From Pseudomonadota bacterium (lineage in GTDB: Bacteria; Pseudomonadota; Alphaproteobacteria; Sphingomonadales; Sphingomonadaceae): a stretch of DNA of 64,000 nt. The DNA is taken from positions 1 to 64,000 of the forward strand of contig JAEWZX010000009.1 of assembly GCA_023394965.1 (NCBI GenBank), written 5' to 3'. Every line of letters begins with the position of its first letter. Positions within the stretch are counted from its first letter, which is position 1. Of the stretch, positions 24,935 through 33,825 are shown one piece after another. A model generated the notes under the pieces. That model had not been told where the DNA came from. It made no database searches and worked only from the letters and a program-made list of their open reading frames with translations. The position numbers and the translations under genes were made by a program.

Positions 24935-25759
24935 ATGAGCGCCGACCTCGAAAACCGCATCGAAGCCGCGTGGGACGACCGCGCCAATGTCACCCCCCAA
25001 TCGAGTGACGTGCGCGAAGCGGTCGATGCGGCGCTGACCCTGCTCGACAGCGGCGAAGGCCGTGTTGCACAGCCGGATGGCAAGGGCGGCTGGACAGTCA
25101 ATCAGTGGCTCAAGAAGGCAGTGCTGCTGAGCTTCCGTTTGAACGACAACCGCGTGATGGAAGGTGGCAGCGCCGGCCACCCCGCTTTCGACAAGGTCCC
25201 CAGCAAGTTTGCCGGCTGGGACGATGCCCGTTTCCGCGAAGCCGGTTTTCGCGTGGTCCCCGGCGCGATTGCCCGCGAAGGCGCCTATATCGCCCCCGGC
25301 TGCGTGTTAATGCCCAGTTTCGTCAATATCGGGGCCTATGTCGGCAAGGGGACCATGGTCGACACCTGGGCCAGCATCGGCAGCTGTGCCCAGATCGGCG
25401 AAAACTGCCATATCTCCGCCGGGGCCGGCATTGGCGGCGTGCTCGAACCCATGCAGGCCAATCCGACCATCATCGGCGACAATTGCTTCATCGGCGCGCG
25501 CAGCGAAATCGTCGAAGGCGTGATCGTCGGTGAAGGGTGCGTGGTTTCGATGGGGGTCTTCATCACCCAGTCGACCAAGATCGTCTACCGCGACACGGGC
25601 GATGTCATTCGTGGCCATCTCCCGCCTTATTCGGTGGTTGTGCCCGGCACTCTGCCCGGCAAGGACGGCGGCCCCGGCCTCGCCTGCGCAGTGATCGTCA
25701 AGACAGTAGACGCCCAGACACGCGAAAAGACCGGGATCAACGATCTTCTGCGCGACTAA
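24935..25759 (+). CDS. dapD: Tetrahydrodipicolinate N-succinyltransferase
   Basis: 274 aa. It transfers succinyl from succinyl-CoA to tetrahydrodipicolinate in the succinylase branch of lysine and meso-diaminopimelate synthesis. The N-terminal helical part (NRIEAAWDDRANVTPQSSDV) precedes a left-handed beta-helix of hexapeptide repeats (GAYIAPGCVLMPSFVNIGAY, GKGTMVDTWASIGSCAQIGE). GGAGAG lies before the ATG. dapE is not in the window. Confidence 0.97.
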   Translation: MSADLENRIEAAWDDRANVTPQSSDVREAVDAALTLLDSGEGRVAQPDGKGGWTVNQWLKKAVLLSFRLNDNRVMEGGSAGHPAFDKVPSKFAGWDDARFREAGFRVVPGAIAREGAYIAPGCVLMPSFVNIGAYVGKGTMVDTWASIGSCAQIGENCHISAGAGIGGVLEPMQANPTIIGDNCFIGARSEIVEGVIVGEGCVVSMGVFITQSTKIVYRDTGDVIRGHLPPYSVVVPGTLPGKDGGPGLACAVIVKTVDAQTREKTGINDLLRD

Positions 25760-25766
25760 AGCGCAA

Positions 25767-25791
25767 GGAACATTCGCCGCGCGCAAGCGTA
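25767..25791 (+). promoter_or_regulatory. Candidate EcfG-type (general stress response) promoter
   Basis: GGAAC (25767-25771), a 16-nt spacer, then CGTA (25788-25791) lies about 50 bp before the first gene of the small stress operon. The alphaproteobacterial EcfG consensus is GGAAC-N16/17-CGTT, so one base differs. Confidence 0.45.
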
Positions 25792-25840
25792 AATCCCCCT
25801 GAAACCTGCGGATCCGCAAAATTTCAGGGAGAACTACCGC

Positions 25841-26152
25841 ATGCATAAAAAAGGCGAAGAGATCCACGTCGACGAAACCGAAGCAAGCGGGGGTTCGAAA
25901 GAAGGAATCGTGCGCTGGGTACTCGCGGGGGGCTTGCTCCTCGCAGTGATCCTCCTGTCCATTACCTGGATCATTCCCGCCCTAACCACGGGCGACGTCG
26001 AAGAAGAAGGAACTGTCAGCGGCCAGATTTCTTCGATGGAAGATGATGGCGACGATACCGACAGCATCGTAACCGACCTGGGCGACGATGAAGTTGCTGC
26101 TCCTCGGGATCGGAGCACCAGCGAAGATGGTTTGGAAGTGATCGAAAACTGA
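25841..26152 (+). CDS. Small single-pass membrane protein with acidic tail
   Basis: 103 aa. A basic N-terminus is followed by an acidic stretch, then one membrane segment at 23-47 (IVRWVLAGGLLLAVILLSIT). The C-terminal half is very acidic (EEEGTVSGQISSMEDDGDDT). I recognise no family. It starts a run of small genes (DUF2945, DUF3008) and lies behind an EcfG-like promoter, so a stress-related envelope role is possible. Confidence 0.65.
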   Translation: MHKKGEEIHVDETEASGGSKEGIVRWVLAGGLLLAVILLSITWIIPALTTGDVEEEGTVSGQISSMEDDGDDTDSIVTDLGDDEVAAPRDRSTSEDGLEVIEN

Positions 26153-26171
26153 TCGGTTACGGAGAGGTGGC

Positions 26172-26399
26172 ATGAGCAATTCAAACAGTTTCCAGACGAA
26201 CCAATATGTCAAATGGAGCTGGGGGAATGGTGAAGGCAAAGGCCAGATCACCGAACGGTTCGAACGTGAAGTCACTCGCACACTGCAGGGTACCGAAGTC
26301 ACCAAGGATGGGGACAAGGACAATCCTGCCTATCTGATCCGCCAGGACGATGGCGATCAGGTGTTGAAAAGGGGCTCTGAACTGGAGGCGCAGCAGTAA
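26172..26399 (+). CDS. DUF2945 / HVA1-type TUDOR-like small protein
   Basis: 75 aa. VKWSWGNGEGKGQITERFER followed by KDNPAYLIRQDDGDQVLKRG matches DUF2945, the hypervirulence-associated TUDOR-fold family, a small beta-barrel protein of unknown role often linked to stress genes. Its stop overlaps the DUF3008 start as TAATG. It is preceded by a GGAGAGG Shine-Dalgarno sequence. Confidence 0.85.
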   Translation: MSNSNSFQTNQYVKWSWGNGEGKGQITERFEREVTRTLQGTEVTKDGDKDNPAYLIRQDDGDQVLKRGSELEAQQ

Positions 26400-26590
26400 T
26401 GCCGGCGGAGTCCAAAGCACAGCAACGCGCCGCCGGTGCGGCACTTTCCGCGAAACGGGGTGAAACGAAGGTGGGCGATCTTCAGGGCGCTTCTAAGGAC
26501 ATGTATGACAGCATGACCGAAGAAGAGCTCGAGGATTATGCCTCTACCAAGCTCGATGGCCTCCCCGATCATGTCGACGATAACGAATGA
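26399..26590 (+). CDS. DUF3008 small stress-type protein
   Basis: 63 aa. MPAESKAQQRAAGAALSAKR, then MYDSMTEEELEDYAST, fits DUF3008, a short hydrophilic family common in Alpha- and Gammaproteobacteria beside stress genes. It is coupled to DUF2945 by a 1-nt overlap and overlaps the DUF1810 gene by about 20 nt at its end. Confidence 0.85.
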   Translation: MPAESKAQQRAAGAALSAKRGETKVGDLQGASKDMYDSMTEEELEDYASTKLDGLPDHVDDNE

Positions 26591-27014
26591 ACGCACTCAA
26601 TTCGCCCATTTCCTGAAAGCGCAGGATGGCGGTGTTTACGAACGGGCGCTGGATGAAATCCGCGAAGGCAGAAAGACCAGCCACTGGATGTGGTTCGTCT
26701 TTCCGCAGATTGCGGGCCTGGGCACCAGTGCGCAGGCCCGCAAATTCGCCTTGGCAGACAGTGCCGAAGCCAGCTCCTACTGCTGCCATGAAGAATTGGG
26801 ACCCCGGCTTTTCGAAGCGACCGAGGCCATGCTCGACTGGGCCGGAACGATGAGTGCCGAAGACATACTGGGGCCCGTCGATGCGATGAAGTTCCGCAGT
26901 TCGATGACTCTCTTCGAAGCGGCCTGTGGTGATGACGACGCGCAGGTTTTCACCGAGGCACTCGACCAGTTCTGCGATGGCGAGCGCGATCCGCTCACTC
27001 TCGACAAACTCTGA
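26571..27014 (+). CDS. DUF1810 family protein
   Basis: 147 aa. FLKAQDGGVYERALDEIREG, SHWMWFVFPQIAGLG and ILGPVDAMKFRSSMTLFEAA are the signature blocks of DUF1810 (NADAR-superfamily-like, possibly ADP-ribose-related). The start at ATG 26571 is inside the end of DUF3008; an upstream ATG at 26538 is possible but gives an unusual N-terminus. It probably belongs to the same operon as the three genes before it. Confidence 0.85.
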   Translation: MSTITNERTQFAHFLKAQDGGVYERALDEIREGRKTSHWMWFVFPQIAGLGTSAQARKFALADSAEASSYCCHEELGPRLFEATEAMLDWAGTMSAEDILGPVDAMKFRSSMTLFEAACGDDDAQVFTEALDQFCDGERDPLTLDKL

Positions 27015-27027
27015 CCGGTGCGCAGAT

Positions 27028-28302
27028 CTACTCGCTGTCGTCCCGTGTCTCACCGGCCGGATATTCAATCGGCGGCAGGTTCTTCGCGCTGGCTGCATAA
27101 GCCTCTGCTCCGCGCATCACACGCATCATGTTGCGCGAGGCGATCTTTTCGAGATCTTCCTGCGAATAACCCCGCTTGGCGAGTTCGGTGAAAAGCGCCG
27201 GATAGCCGGTGACATCTTCCATTCCGATCGGGCCGATTGGCATACCATCATAATCCCCGCCGATGCCGATATAGTCTATTCCTGCGACATCTCGAATGTG
27301 GTCGATATGATCGGCCAGGTCGGAAATGGTCGATACCGGTTCGCGGTGCTCCGCATCCCATTTGGCCAACTGCGCTGCGACCGTATCGGGCAGCCCGGGA
27401 TACAACGCTTTCAAACGCCCTTCCTCACCGGCCCGGTTGGCCGAATGGTTGCGCAAATCTTCGTTGATGAACCAGGGAAGCGCGACGACCATCACGATTC
27501 CACCATTTTCAGGCATACGGGCCAGAACGCTATCCGGAACATTGCGCAAATGCCCCGAGACAGCCCGGGCTCCCGAATGGCTGAACATCACCGGCGCCTT
27601 GGTCACGTCAAGCACATCCATCATGGTGGCTTCGCTGACATGGCTCAAATCGACCAGCATGCCGATGCGGTTCATTTCGCGCACCACATCCTTGCCGAAG
27701 GCATTGAGCCCGTTGTGCCGCGGCGCATCGGTGCCGCTATCGACCCAGCTCAGGGTTTTGCCGTGCGTTAACGTCAGGTACCGGGCACCAAGATCGTACA
27801 TCTGCCGCAACACCGCCAGGCTTGACCCGATCGAATGTCCACCCTCCATCCCCAGCAGCGACGCCAGCTTGCCTGAACGCATCGCTTCTTCAACATCGTC
27901 TGCGGTCAGAGCGAGTTGCATCTCACCGGGATAACGCGCGATCAGGCGTTTGGTGACGTCGATCTGTTCGATGGTAGCCTGTACGGCCTCGGGCTCCGAC
28001 AGGTTCGCACTGACATAGACCGACCACCACTGGGCACCCACTTTGCCCCGCTTCAATCGCGCAAGGTCGGAATGCATTGCGGACCTATCCGCAGTGGCCG
28101 TATCCAGCGTGTCACGGAAATCGAAATCATTGATCACATTTCCGACACGAGAGCGCAGCTGAATCGGCACGTCATTGTGCCCATCCCATACCGGAGCGGC
28201 GTCGAGTGCGGCGGCGGCCGTACGCTCGGCACTTCCTTGGGCGCACACGGGAGCACCGACGGCAAGAGCGAAAGCTGCGGAAGCGAGCAGGAAATGGCGC
28301 AT
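27028..28302 (-). CDS. Membrane dipeptidase, M19 family (renal dipeptidase-like), exported
   Basis: 424 aa. The signal peptide (LLASAAFALAVGAPVCA, about 1-22) indicates periplasmic location. The zinc-binding opening VWDGHNDVPIQL has His and Asp ligands. LGMEGGHSIGSSL, LTLTHGKTLSWVDSG and VDLSHVSEATMMDVL carry further ligands of the binuclear site, and IDYIGIGGDYDGM is typical. It cleaves dipeptides or D-amino-acid dipeptides. It is divergent from the DUF427 gene. Confidence 0.93.
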   Translation of the reverse strand: MRHFLLASAAFALAVGAPVCAQGSAERTAAAALDAAPVWDGHNDVPIQLRSRVGNVINDFDFRDTLDTATADRSAMHSDLARLKRGKVGAQWWSVYVSANLSEPEAVQATIEQIDVTKRLIARYPGEMQLALTADDVEEAMRSGKLASLLGMEGGHSIGSSLAVLRQMYDLGARYLTLTHGKTLSWVDSGTDAPRHNGLNAFGKDVVREMNRIGMLVDLSHVSEATMMDVLDVTKAPVMFSHSGARAVSGHLRNVPDSVLARMPENGGIVMVVALPWFINEDLRNHSANRAGEEGRLKALYPGLPDTVAAQLAKWDAEHREPVSTISDLADHIDHIRDVAGIDYIGIGGDYDGMPIGPIGMEDVTGYPALFTELAKRGYSQEDLEKIASRNMMRVMRGAEAYAASAKNLPPIEYPAGETRDDSE

Positions 28303-28369
28303 GAACAGGAACCCCTTGTTGTCTTGGAGACTGTCCTAGCAAACGGAAATGGTAAGGAAAGGCCCAGTT

Positions 28370-28660
28370 ATGACTATCACCGCCCGATGGAACGGCGAGG
28401 TGCTCGCTCGTAGCGACGACACAATCGTCATCGAAGGAAACCACTATTTTCCGGCAGAGGATGTTGCGCGCGGTGTGCTGGTCCCCAGCGAGACGACAAG
28501 TCACTGTCCGTGGAAAGGCACGGCGAGCTATTATTCGATCAATGCGGGCGGCAAAATCAACGATGACGCGGCATGGTATTACCCGCAGCCCAAGGAAGCT
28601 GCAAAAGAAATCCGGGATCGCATCGCTTTCTGGAAAGGTGTGGAGGTAACCGGGGAGTGA
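28370..28660 (+). CDS. DUF427 family protein
   Basis: 96 aa from ATG 28370 (MTITARWNGEVLARSDDTIV). HYFPAEDVARGVLVPSETTS followed by HCPWKGTASYYS is the core of DUF427, a compact beta-rich fold of unknown function widespread in Proteobacteria and Actinobacteria. A GTG/ATG region at 28349 would add seven residues. It may be stress-induced; no operon partner is clear. Confidence 0.88.
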   Translation: MTITARWNGEVLARSDDTIVIEGNHYFPAEDVARGVLVPSETTSHCPWKGTASYYSINAGGKINDDAAWYYPQPKEAAKEIRDRIAFWKGVEVTGE

Positions 28661-28763
28661 CTGGATCGATCGCCATCAATCCCTCACCGCTTGGCCCCTT
28701 GCTACCGCCTGCCAGGCTTGTAGCGGTTGAGAGACCTTGCAGCACACTCCATTGGATCACTCG

Positions 28764-29183
28764 ATGAAGAACGGGCAGGCGAGCAGGGGCAGAGCATGGC
28801 TTCGCTGGCTTTTTGCAGCTTTTTACGCGTTTGCCGGGATTGCGCATATCGCCAGACCTGCGCCCTTTCTGTCCATCATGCCGGGGTGGGTTCCCGCTCC
28901 CGAGGCAGTCGTTTTCTGGACTGGAATTGCAGAACTTCTCGGTGCCGCCGCACTGCTGCAACCGCTTAACAAGCCCCTGCGAAGCGCGGGAGCCATTGGG
29001 CTTGCGGCTTATGCGGTTTGCGTATTTCCTGCGAATATCCATCATTTCGTGATGGATATGGCCCGTGCGGATGGCGGGCTTGGCCTCGGCTATCATGTGC
29101 CGAGAATGTTCACGCAGCCGATCCTGGTCTGGCTGGCGTTATGGACCGGCGGCATAACGGACTGGCCGCTACGCCGCCGATAG
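28764..29183 (+). CDS. DoxX-like membrane protein
   Basis: 139 aa (a further nine residues if it starts at 28737). Four membrane segments are visible: LRWLFAAFYAFAGIAHI, AVVFWTGIAELLGAAALLQP, SAGAIGLAAYAVCVFPANIH and ILVWLALWTGG. The FAGIAHIARP and PANIHHFVMD parts resemble DoxX-type proteins of unknown or redox-related function. No neighbour suggests a specific role. Confidence 0.8.
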   Translation: MKNGQASRGRAWLRWLFAAFYAFAGIAHIARPAPFLSIMPGWVPAPEAVVFWTGIAELLGAAALLQPLNKPLRSAGAIGLAAYAVCVFPANIHHFVMDMARADGGLGLGYHVPRMFTQPILVWLALWTGGITDWPLRRR

Positions 29184-29188
29184 CCAAA

Positions 29189-29440
29189 TTAACTCATGTG
29201 CTTCGAGACGGCGCCCGTCATCTTGAACATGGAGATCTGTTCCTTGCCGATCACCGCGCCGAGCTTGTCGTCGGGGTTGATCATGCGCTTGTCCTTGGAA
29301 TCCTGCAGGTTGTTCGCCTTGATGTGATCCCACACCTTTGAAGTAACCTGTGCGCGGGTCATCGGACCCTTGCCAACCACGTTTTCCAGTTCCGGCGACA
29401 GGTTCACCGGCTTCTGCAGTGCGTTGTTCTTGCCAGCCAT
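29189..29440 (-). CDS. SWIB/MDM2-domain protein
   Basis: 83 aa, nearly all SWIB domain: LQKPVNLSPELENVVGKGPM, TRAQVTSKVWDHIKANNLQD, KRMINPDDKLGAVIG. Bacterial SWIB proteins are small, probably DNA-associated and best known from chlamydiae and Alphaproteobacteria; their role is unclear. It follows the PEBP gene by 25 bp in the same direction. AAGGAAAGG lies before the ATG. Confidence 0.92.
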   Translation of the reverse strand: MAGKNNALQKPVNLSPELENVVGKGPMTRAQVTSKVWDHIKANNLQDSKDKRMINPDDKLGAVIGKEQISMFKMTGAVSKHMS

Positions 29441-29465
29441 GATGTATCCTTTCCTTGGCTATGCT

Positions 29466-30050
29466 TCAATCTACGTCGTCGAGATCCTCGACGTCCAGTT
29501 CCTCGACCTCATGGCCTTCGAACCGGGCGGTGAGGACCGCGGCGGCGGTCACGTGTCCGTCCAGATTGCGGACGAGTTCCTCATGCGTGGCCCCCGGCAT
29601 CAGTGTCAGCGGAAGATCGATCGCGAACAGCTGGAACACATAGCGGTGCTCTTCACCCAAGGGCGGATCGGGCAGCAGCCATTCGGAGTTATCATGAGCG
29701 TTCTTGCCCGTACGTGGCGGGGTTTCCCCCTCCATCAATTTGCCCTTTTGCGGCGGCAGTCCCCATACCGTCCAGTGGACGTGTCCCTTGTCCGCGTCTT
29801 CGGCTACGAGAACAAGCTCCTGCGAACCCGGTGGCGGCGCAGTCCATTCCAGCGGCGGGGCGACAGCATCCTCCTCGATCGCGGTAAATGACGGATCGAG
29901 CTCTCCACCATGCCGGAAGGCTGCGCTGGTCAGCGCAAAGCCGCCCCGACCAAGCACGCGCTCGTCGGCGACTTTCTCCAGCGTGAGATTATGGCCGACA
30001 GTTTCTCCGCCGACCGCATTCAGTACCCAAGGCGCAACGCCGCTCGCCAT
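29466..30050 (-). CDS. YbhB/YbcL-type phosphatidylethanolamine-binding protein
   Basis: 194 aa. The PEBP core is LELDPSFT-like GGELDPSFTAIEEDAVAPPL, then PPGSQELVLVAEDADKGHVH, HWTVWGLPP and EHRYVFQLFAIDLPL. An N-terminal extension (ALTSAAFRHGG) is as in many sphingomonad homologues. No signal peptide is seen, so it is probably cytosolic. It is followed by the SWIB gene. The function in bacteria is unknown. Confidence 0.92.
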   Translation of the reverse strand: MASGVAPWVLNAVGGETVGHNLTLEKVADERVLGRGGFALTSAAFRHGGELDPSFTAIEEDAVAPPLEWTAPPPGSQELVLVAEDADKGHVHWTVWGLPPQKGKLMEGETPPRTGKNAHDNSEWLLPDPPLGEEHRYVFQLFAIDLPLTLMPGATHEELVRNLDGHVTAAAVLTARFEGHEVEELDVEDLDDVD

Positions 30051-30270
30051 GAAATCTCCTCTTTTCCGCCTGTGCGGACTTCTCTCGGTCTGCCTTTAAG
30101 GCATAGCTCGACAATGCAAGCCATCCCACCGGGTGAAATTTACACCGATTTTACGGGGAAATGGGCCTTGCGGGCGTTTATTCGTGCTATTGCTCAGTCA
30201 CGATTAACCGGTCATGGTCAAAGCCACGCCCGGCATGAGGGATTTTTGCCGGATTCTTGGGGAGAAGATT

Positions 30271-31695
30271 ATGGGCCTGGGTCGCACCGTTCTGACAGCA
30301 ACATTGGCAATTTCGCTGACCGCCTGTGGTGGCGGTGGCGGGAGTTCAAGTGGCGGAGGCAACACAGGCGGAGGAGGCACCAGCAGCGGGGGCGGCGGCG
30401 GAACCGCCGCCAATTGCTCGCTGGCCAGTCGACAGGACTGGGTCCTTGAGCAGCTGAACGAGTGGTATCTCTTCCCCAACTTGCTTGATCAGGCAGCCAA
30501 TCCCGCGAACCATTCTAGTGTACAAAGCTACATTGATGCCCTGGTCGCCCCGGCGCGGGCGCAGGATCGCGATCGCTTCTTCACATACCTGACGTCAATT
30601 GCGGAAGAAAACGCCCTGATCGATAGCGGATCGAGTGCCGGTTTCGGCATTCGCCTATCCTATCAGCAAGACACGCAGCAGGTTTTCGTGGTCGAGGCGT
30701 TCGAAAACGCCCCGGCGCTGGCCGAGGACATCGACCGGGGTAGCGAAATCATCGCTATCAATGGGCAAAGCGTCAGCACGTTGATGGCCAGCGGTGGGCC
30801 GCAGGCCGTCGTGAATGCACTTGGCCCAAGCGATCCGGGTGTAACCCGCAGCCTGACTGTCCGCCAACCCGATGGAAGCGAATTAACAGCGTCGCTCACG
30901 AAAACCGAATTCTCGCTGGATCCGATTTCGGATCGTTACGGCGCGAAGATTCTTGATAACGACGGCACCAAGGTCGGCTATGTCAACTTGCGCACATTTA
31001 TTATTGAAGATGCCGCACGCCAGTTGCGCGAAGCTTTCACCGTGTTTCGCAGTGAAGGTGTCACGCAGGTTATTCTGGACTTCCGGTACAATGGCGGCGG
31101 CCTAGTATCGGTTGCCGAAGTTCTGGGCGACCTGTTGGCGGCGGACAAGACCGGCCAGATATTCAGCAAGACCATCTTCCGCGATTCCAAAAGCCAGTTT
31201 AATGAAACACGGCTTTTCACATCGGAACCGCAAGCAATTGCTGCAAGCAAAATTGTGGTAATCGGCACTGACGGCACCGCTTCGGCAAGCGAACTGCTGC
31301 CCAATGCTTTCATCCCATATCTCGGCAGCAATATCGCGCTCGTCGGCATGGACACCTATGGCAAGCCGGTCGGACAGATCGCGCGTGACCGTTCGGCCTG
31401 CGACGATCGCCTGCGCGTTGTCGCCTTTCGTTCGGTCAACACCAACGACGGCGGCGGGTATTACAGCGGTCTGGCCAGTGTAATGCCCCGAACCTGCCGG
31501 GCATCGGACGACATATCAAAGCAATTAGGCGACCCCCGGGAAGCGTCAATCGCAACTGCGCTTGATTTTCTTGCGGGGCGTAGCTGCACAGCAATTGCGT
31601 CAGCCTCTGGAACCGCAGCAGCAAGTTCAAAGAAAGAGCTGATGATGCCCAATGCGCCAAGCTCTGCGCAAATCGAGATTCCCGGGTTCCAATGA
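30271..31695 (+). CDS. S41-family (CtpA-like) protease lipoprotein
   Basis: 474 aa from ATG 30271, with GGGGAG before it. The signal peptide ends in lipobox SLTAC, followed by a Gly/Ser-rich linker (about 20-45). A PDZ-like domain is at about 125-215 (VVEAFENAPALAEDIDRGSE). The protease core has LDFRYNGGGLVSVAEVLGDL, the probable nucleophile Ser in IGTDGTASASELLPNAF and the Lys in MDTYGKPVGQ. It is anchored in the outer or inner membrane facing the periplasm. Its stop overlaps the DUF962 gene start as ATGA. Confidence 0.9.
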   Translation: MGLGRTVLTATLAISLTACGGGGGSSSGGGNTGGGGTSSGGGGGTAANCSLASRQDWVLEQLNEWYLFPNLLDQAANPANHSSVQSYIDALVAPARAQDRDRFFTYLTSIAEENALIDSGSSAGFGIRLSYQQDTQQVFVVEAFENAPALAEDIDRGSEIIAINGQSVSTLMASGGPQAVVNALGPSDPGVTRSLTVRQPDGSELTASLTKTEFSLDPISDRYGAKILDNDGTKVGYVNLRTFIIEDAARQLREAFTVFRSEGVTQVILDFRYNGGGLVSVAEVLGDLLAADKTGQIFSKTIFRDSKSQFNETRLFTSEPQAIAASKIVVIGTDGTASASELLPNAFIPYLGSNIALVGMDTYGKPVGQIARDRSACDDRLRVVAFRSVNTNDGGGYYSGLASVMPRTCRASDDISKQLGDPREASIATALDFLAGRSCTAIASASGTAAASSKKELMMPNAPSSAQIEIPGFQ

Positions 31696-32030
31696 GAGAA
31701 GGACGCTTCACCAGCTTTGCTGCGTTCTGGCCCTTTTATCTGCGCGAGCATTCCCGCCCCGGGACACGGGCGTTGCATTATGTGGGGACTACCCTGGTGG
31801 TGGCACTAGCCCTGGCCGCCATGGTGACGGGAAACTGGCGATGGCTCCTGGTGATGCCAGTTGCTGGCTATTTCTTCGCCTGGGTCGCGCATTTCGCCCA
31901 TGAGAAGAACCGGCCAGCAACTTTCACTTATCCGTGGTGGAGCTTGCGGGCAGACTTTCGCATGTGGCGGATGTGGCTCACCGGCAGCCTTGGCCCCGAA
32001 CTGGAAGCCGCTGGCATTGCCAAGGGCTAG
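31692..32030 (+). CDS. DUF962 / Mpo1-like membrane protein
   Basis: 112 aa with two or three membrane segments (LHYVGTTLVVALALAAMV, WLLVMPVAGYFFAWVAHF). The FTSFAAFWPFYLREHSRPGT opening and HFAHEKNRPATFTYPWWSL carry the conserved His residues of the Mpo1/YGL010w family. The yeast member is a dioxygenase in fatty-acid alpha-oxidation; the bacterial role is inferred. It ends 4 nt inside the convergent DUF3429 gene. Confidence 0.9.
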   Translation: MREGRFTSFAAFWPFYLREHSRPGTRALHYVGTTLVVALALAAMVTGNWRWLLVMPVAGYFFAWVAHFAHEKNRPATFTYPWWSLRADFRMWRMWLTGSLGPELEAAGIAKG

Positions 32031-32479
32031 GCCATTGCAGCCGCAAGGGTAAGCAAGCCCAGTCCGACGGACAGAGGAACTCGCAGCGCCATCCACCAGC
32101 GCGGGGCAAGCGATCCCAGCTTCGCATCCACACCCAGACTAACAAGCAAGCCGCCGGCGAGCATAACCAGCGACGGTTCGGGCCATTGCCAATCCAAAAG
32201 CCAAGGGAGCAAACAAGCCAATCCCCCCAGACACGGCACGACCGCTGCCACCCAGACCCAACCCAACACCTGTCTGCGTTGAGCTGCAGGGGCCATCGCC
32301 GCCATCCCCCACCATGTGCCGCCCAGAAACGACAGTACCAACGCAGCATAAAGCGCACCGAACGACTGCGCTTGCTTGCTCCAGTCGGGCGGACCTGCAT
32401 AAAGCACGACGACGCATGCCAGCTGGGGGAACAAACCCCCAACGCCAAGCCACCGCGGCAGACTGGGAACGCTGCGCAC
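32027..32479 (-). CDS. DUF3429 membrane protein
   Basis: 150 aa from a GTG start. About five membrane segments: LGVGGLFPQLACVVVLYAG, FGALYAALVLSFLGGTWWGM, VLGWVWVAAVVPCLGGLACL and others. YAALVLSFLGGTWWG is the DUF3429 hallmark. The start overlaps the upstream lipoprotein stop as TAGTG, so they form a two-gene unit. Function unknown. Confidence 0.88.
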   Translation of the reverse strand: MRSVPSLPRWLGVGGLFPQLACVVVLYAGPPDWSKQAQSFGALYAALVLSFLGGTWWGMAAMAPAAQRRQVLGWVWVAAVVPCLGGLACLLPWLLDWQWPEPSLVMLAGGLLVSLGVDAKLGSLAPRWWMALRVPLSVGLGLLTLAAAMA

Positions 32480-32910
32480 TATGGCGCCTCTGGTCCGCTA
32501 AACGGCTGGCTGTTGGTCCATGCACACCCTTCCCTCTGCTCACCGGCGACCAGAAGTGTTGCAGTATAAGGATAGGTGCGGTCGCTCATCCCATCGGAGC
32601 ATTCGCCAGGCGTGACCATTAGATCAAATGCAGCTCCGTCCAATTGACCACTGATTCCGAGGCCGTTGTTGCCGGCAAAGCGTTTGACCGGGAATTCACT
32701 GCCATCAGGGTTTTCTGGCGTGGAATAGGTCGCCATTCCACCGCCGGCGGCACCGCCCCAGAATGGCTCGGTTCCGGTATAGTTCACCACCTCGTCGTCG
32801 GCTATTCCATCGAATGTGCCGGTCTCGACAATTCCGTCCGGCGCGCTGTCGTTGGCCGTGCAGCTCGCCAATCCGATCAATGGAGCAATCAAAAACAGGC
32901 GTATGTTCAT
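32479..32910 (-). CDS. Lipoprotein, COG3650-like
   Basis: 143 aa. Signal peptide with lipobox GLASC (Cys17). The mature part has NYTGTEPFWGG and ends YPYTATLLVAGEQREGCAWT, which resembles the COG3650 family of periplasmic proteins whose C-terminus reads Y-P-Y-x-A-x-L. The function is unknown. It is cotranscribed with DUF3429. Confidence 0.75.
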   Translation of the reverse strand: MNIRLFLIAPLIGLASCTANDSAPDGIVETGTFDGIADDEVVNYTGTEPFWGGAAGGGMATYSTPENPDGSEFPVKRFAGNNGLGISGQLDGAAFDLMVTPGECSDGMSDRTYPYTATLLVAGEQREGCAWTNSQPFSGPEAP

Positions 32911-33169
32911 GCGTTTTTTCCAAGTTGCAGAAGAATTCTACCGTTTGCGCGAGTGGGTGGCCCCCGGCACCGGAACGGGCGTCTGAGAGTACGCGACCCT
33001 GTGTACTAGCCATGAAAGTGTTCGTGCACCCCTCTTTTGAAATTCACCGCCGACTGAGAACCGAAAGGATACAATTGTCAGCCAGAGCAACGGTTATTCA
33101 AAGCGACGGGTAATATCTATCGATGGACACCATCTTGCTTTCAAGCCTGCTCGGTGAGACACTATCACC

Positions 33170-33787
33170 ATGAAACTGCCCCGCCTTGGACTTCGCTGGT
33201 ATGCAGCGCCAATCGTAGTTGCCATAATCGCCGCGGGCGCACTGAGCGGATCCTTCATAGGCTCTGCGGCAATCCTCAAAAATGGTATTGGGATGGCAGA
33301 GGACGCCCCACAGGATCTGAAGCAAACCCGCGAAAGCTATGCGCAGGCAGACAGCGAACAACTGCCAAATCATTACCCGCTTGTAACACCGACGGGAACC
33401 GTTCCCGTCGAAGCTCTGGCCCAGCACGGGCGCCTGCGCAATTCCAGTGGCGGATGGGGTGACCCAGAGAGTGAAATTGCGACCGATTCCGATTACGGAT
33501 TCGAATTGGACGAGAAAGAGATTGATCGGCTCGCCAACTGGCAACCAACTCGTCGCGAAACGCGAGAGAGAGTTTCACGCCCCGCCTCAGCCGAAAACGA
33601 AGCCGTGGGGGGCAACCGGTCGCCCACTCGCATTGTTAAGGACGACCGAAATCATCAGGCAAAGCAAGCCTCCAAAAAGTCCAAAAATGGACTTGGCTCA
33701 GACCAATCGTCTCAGTCGACCGAGGTTAATCTCGAATTTCACGACACGCAATTATCCTCGACAGAGGATGAAGGGCTGACGAACTAA
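33170..33787 (+). CDS. Hypothetical membrane-anchored hydrophilic protein
   Basis: 205 aa. One N-terminal membrane segment at about 12-36 (APIVVAIIAAGALSGSFIGS) could be an uncleaved signal anchor. The rest is hydrophilic and of low complexity, rich in Ser, Glu and Lys (ETRERVSRPASAENEAVGGN), with no recognisable domain. GC content is lower than in the surrounding genes. The 259 bp upstream hold no gene that I can see. The function is unknown. Confidence 0.55.
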   Translation: MKLPRLGLRWYAAPIVVAIIAAGALSGSFIGSAAILKNGIGMAEDAPQDLKQTRESYAQADSEQLPNHYPLVTPTGTVPVEALAQHGRLRNSSGGWGDPESEIATDSDYGFELDEKEIDRLANWQPTRRETRERVSRPASAENEAVGGNRSPTRIVKDDRNHQAKQASKKSKNGLGSDQSSQSTEVNLEFHDTQLSSTEDEGLTN

Positions 33788-33825
33788 ATTGGTTGGGCCC
33801 GACAGCGCCTTATAAATGCGGACGA

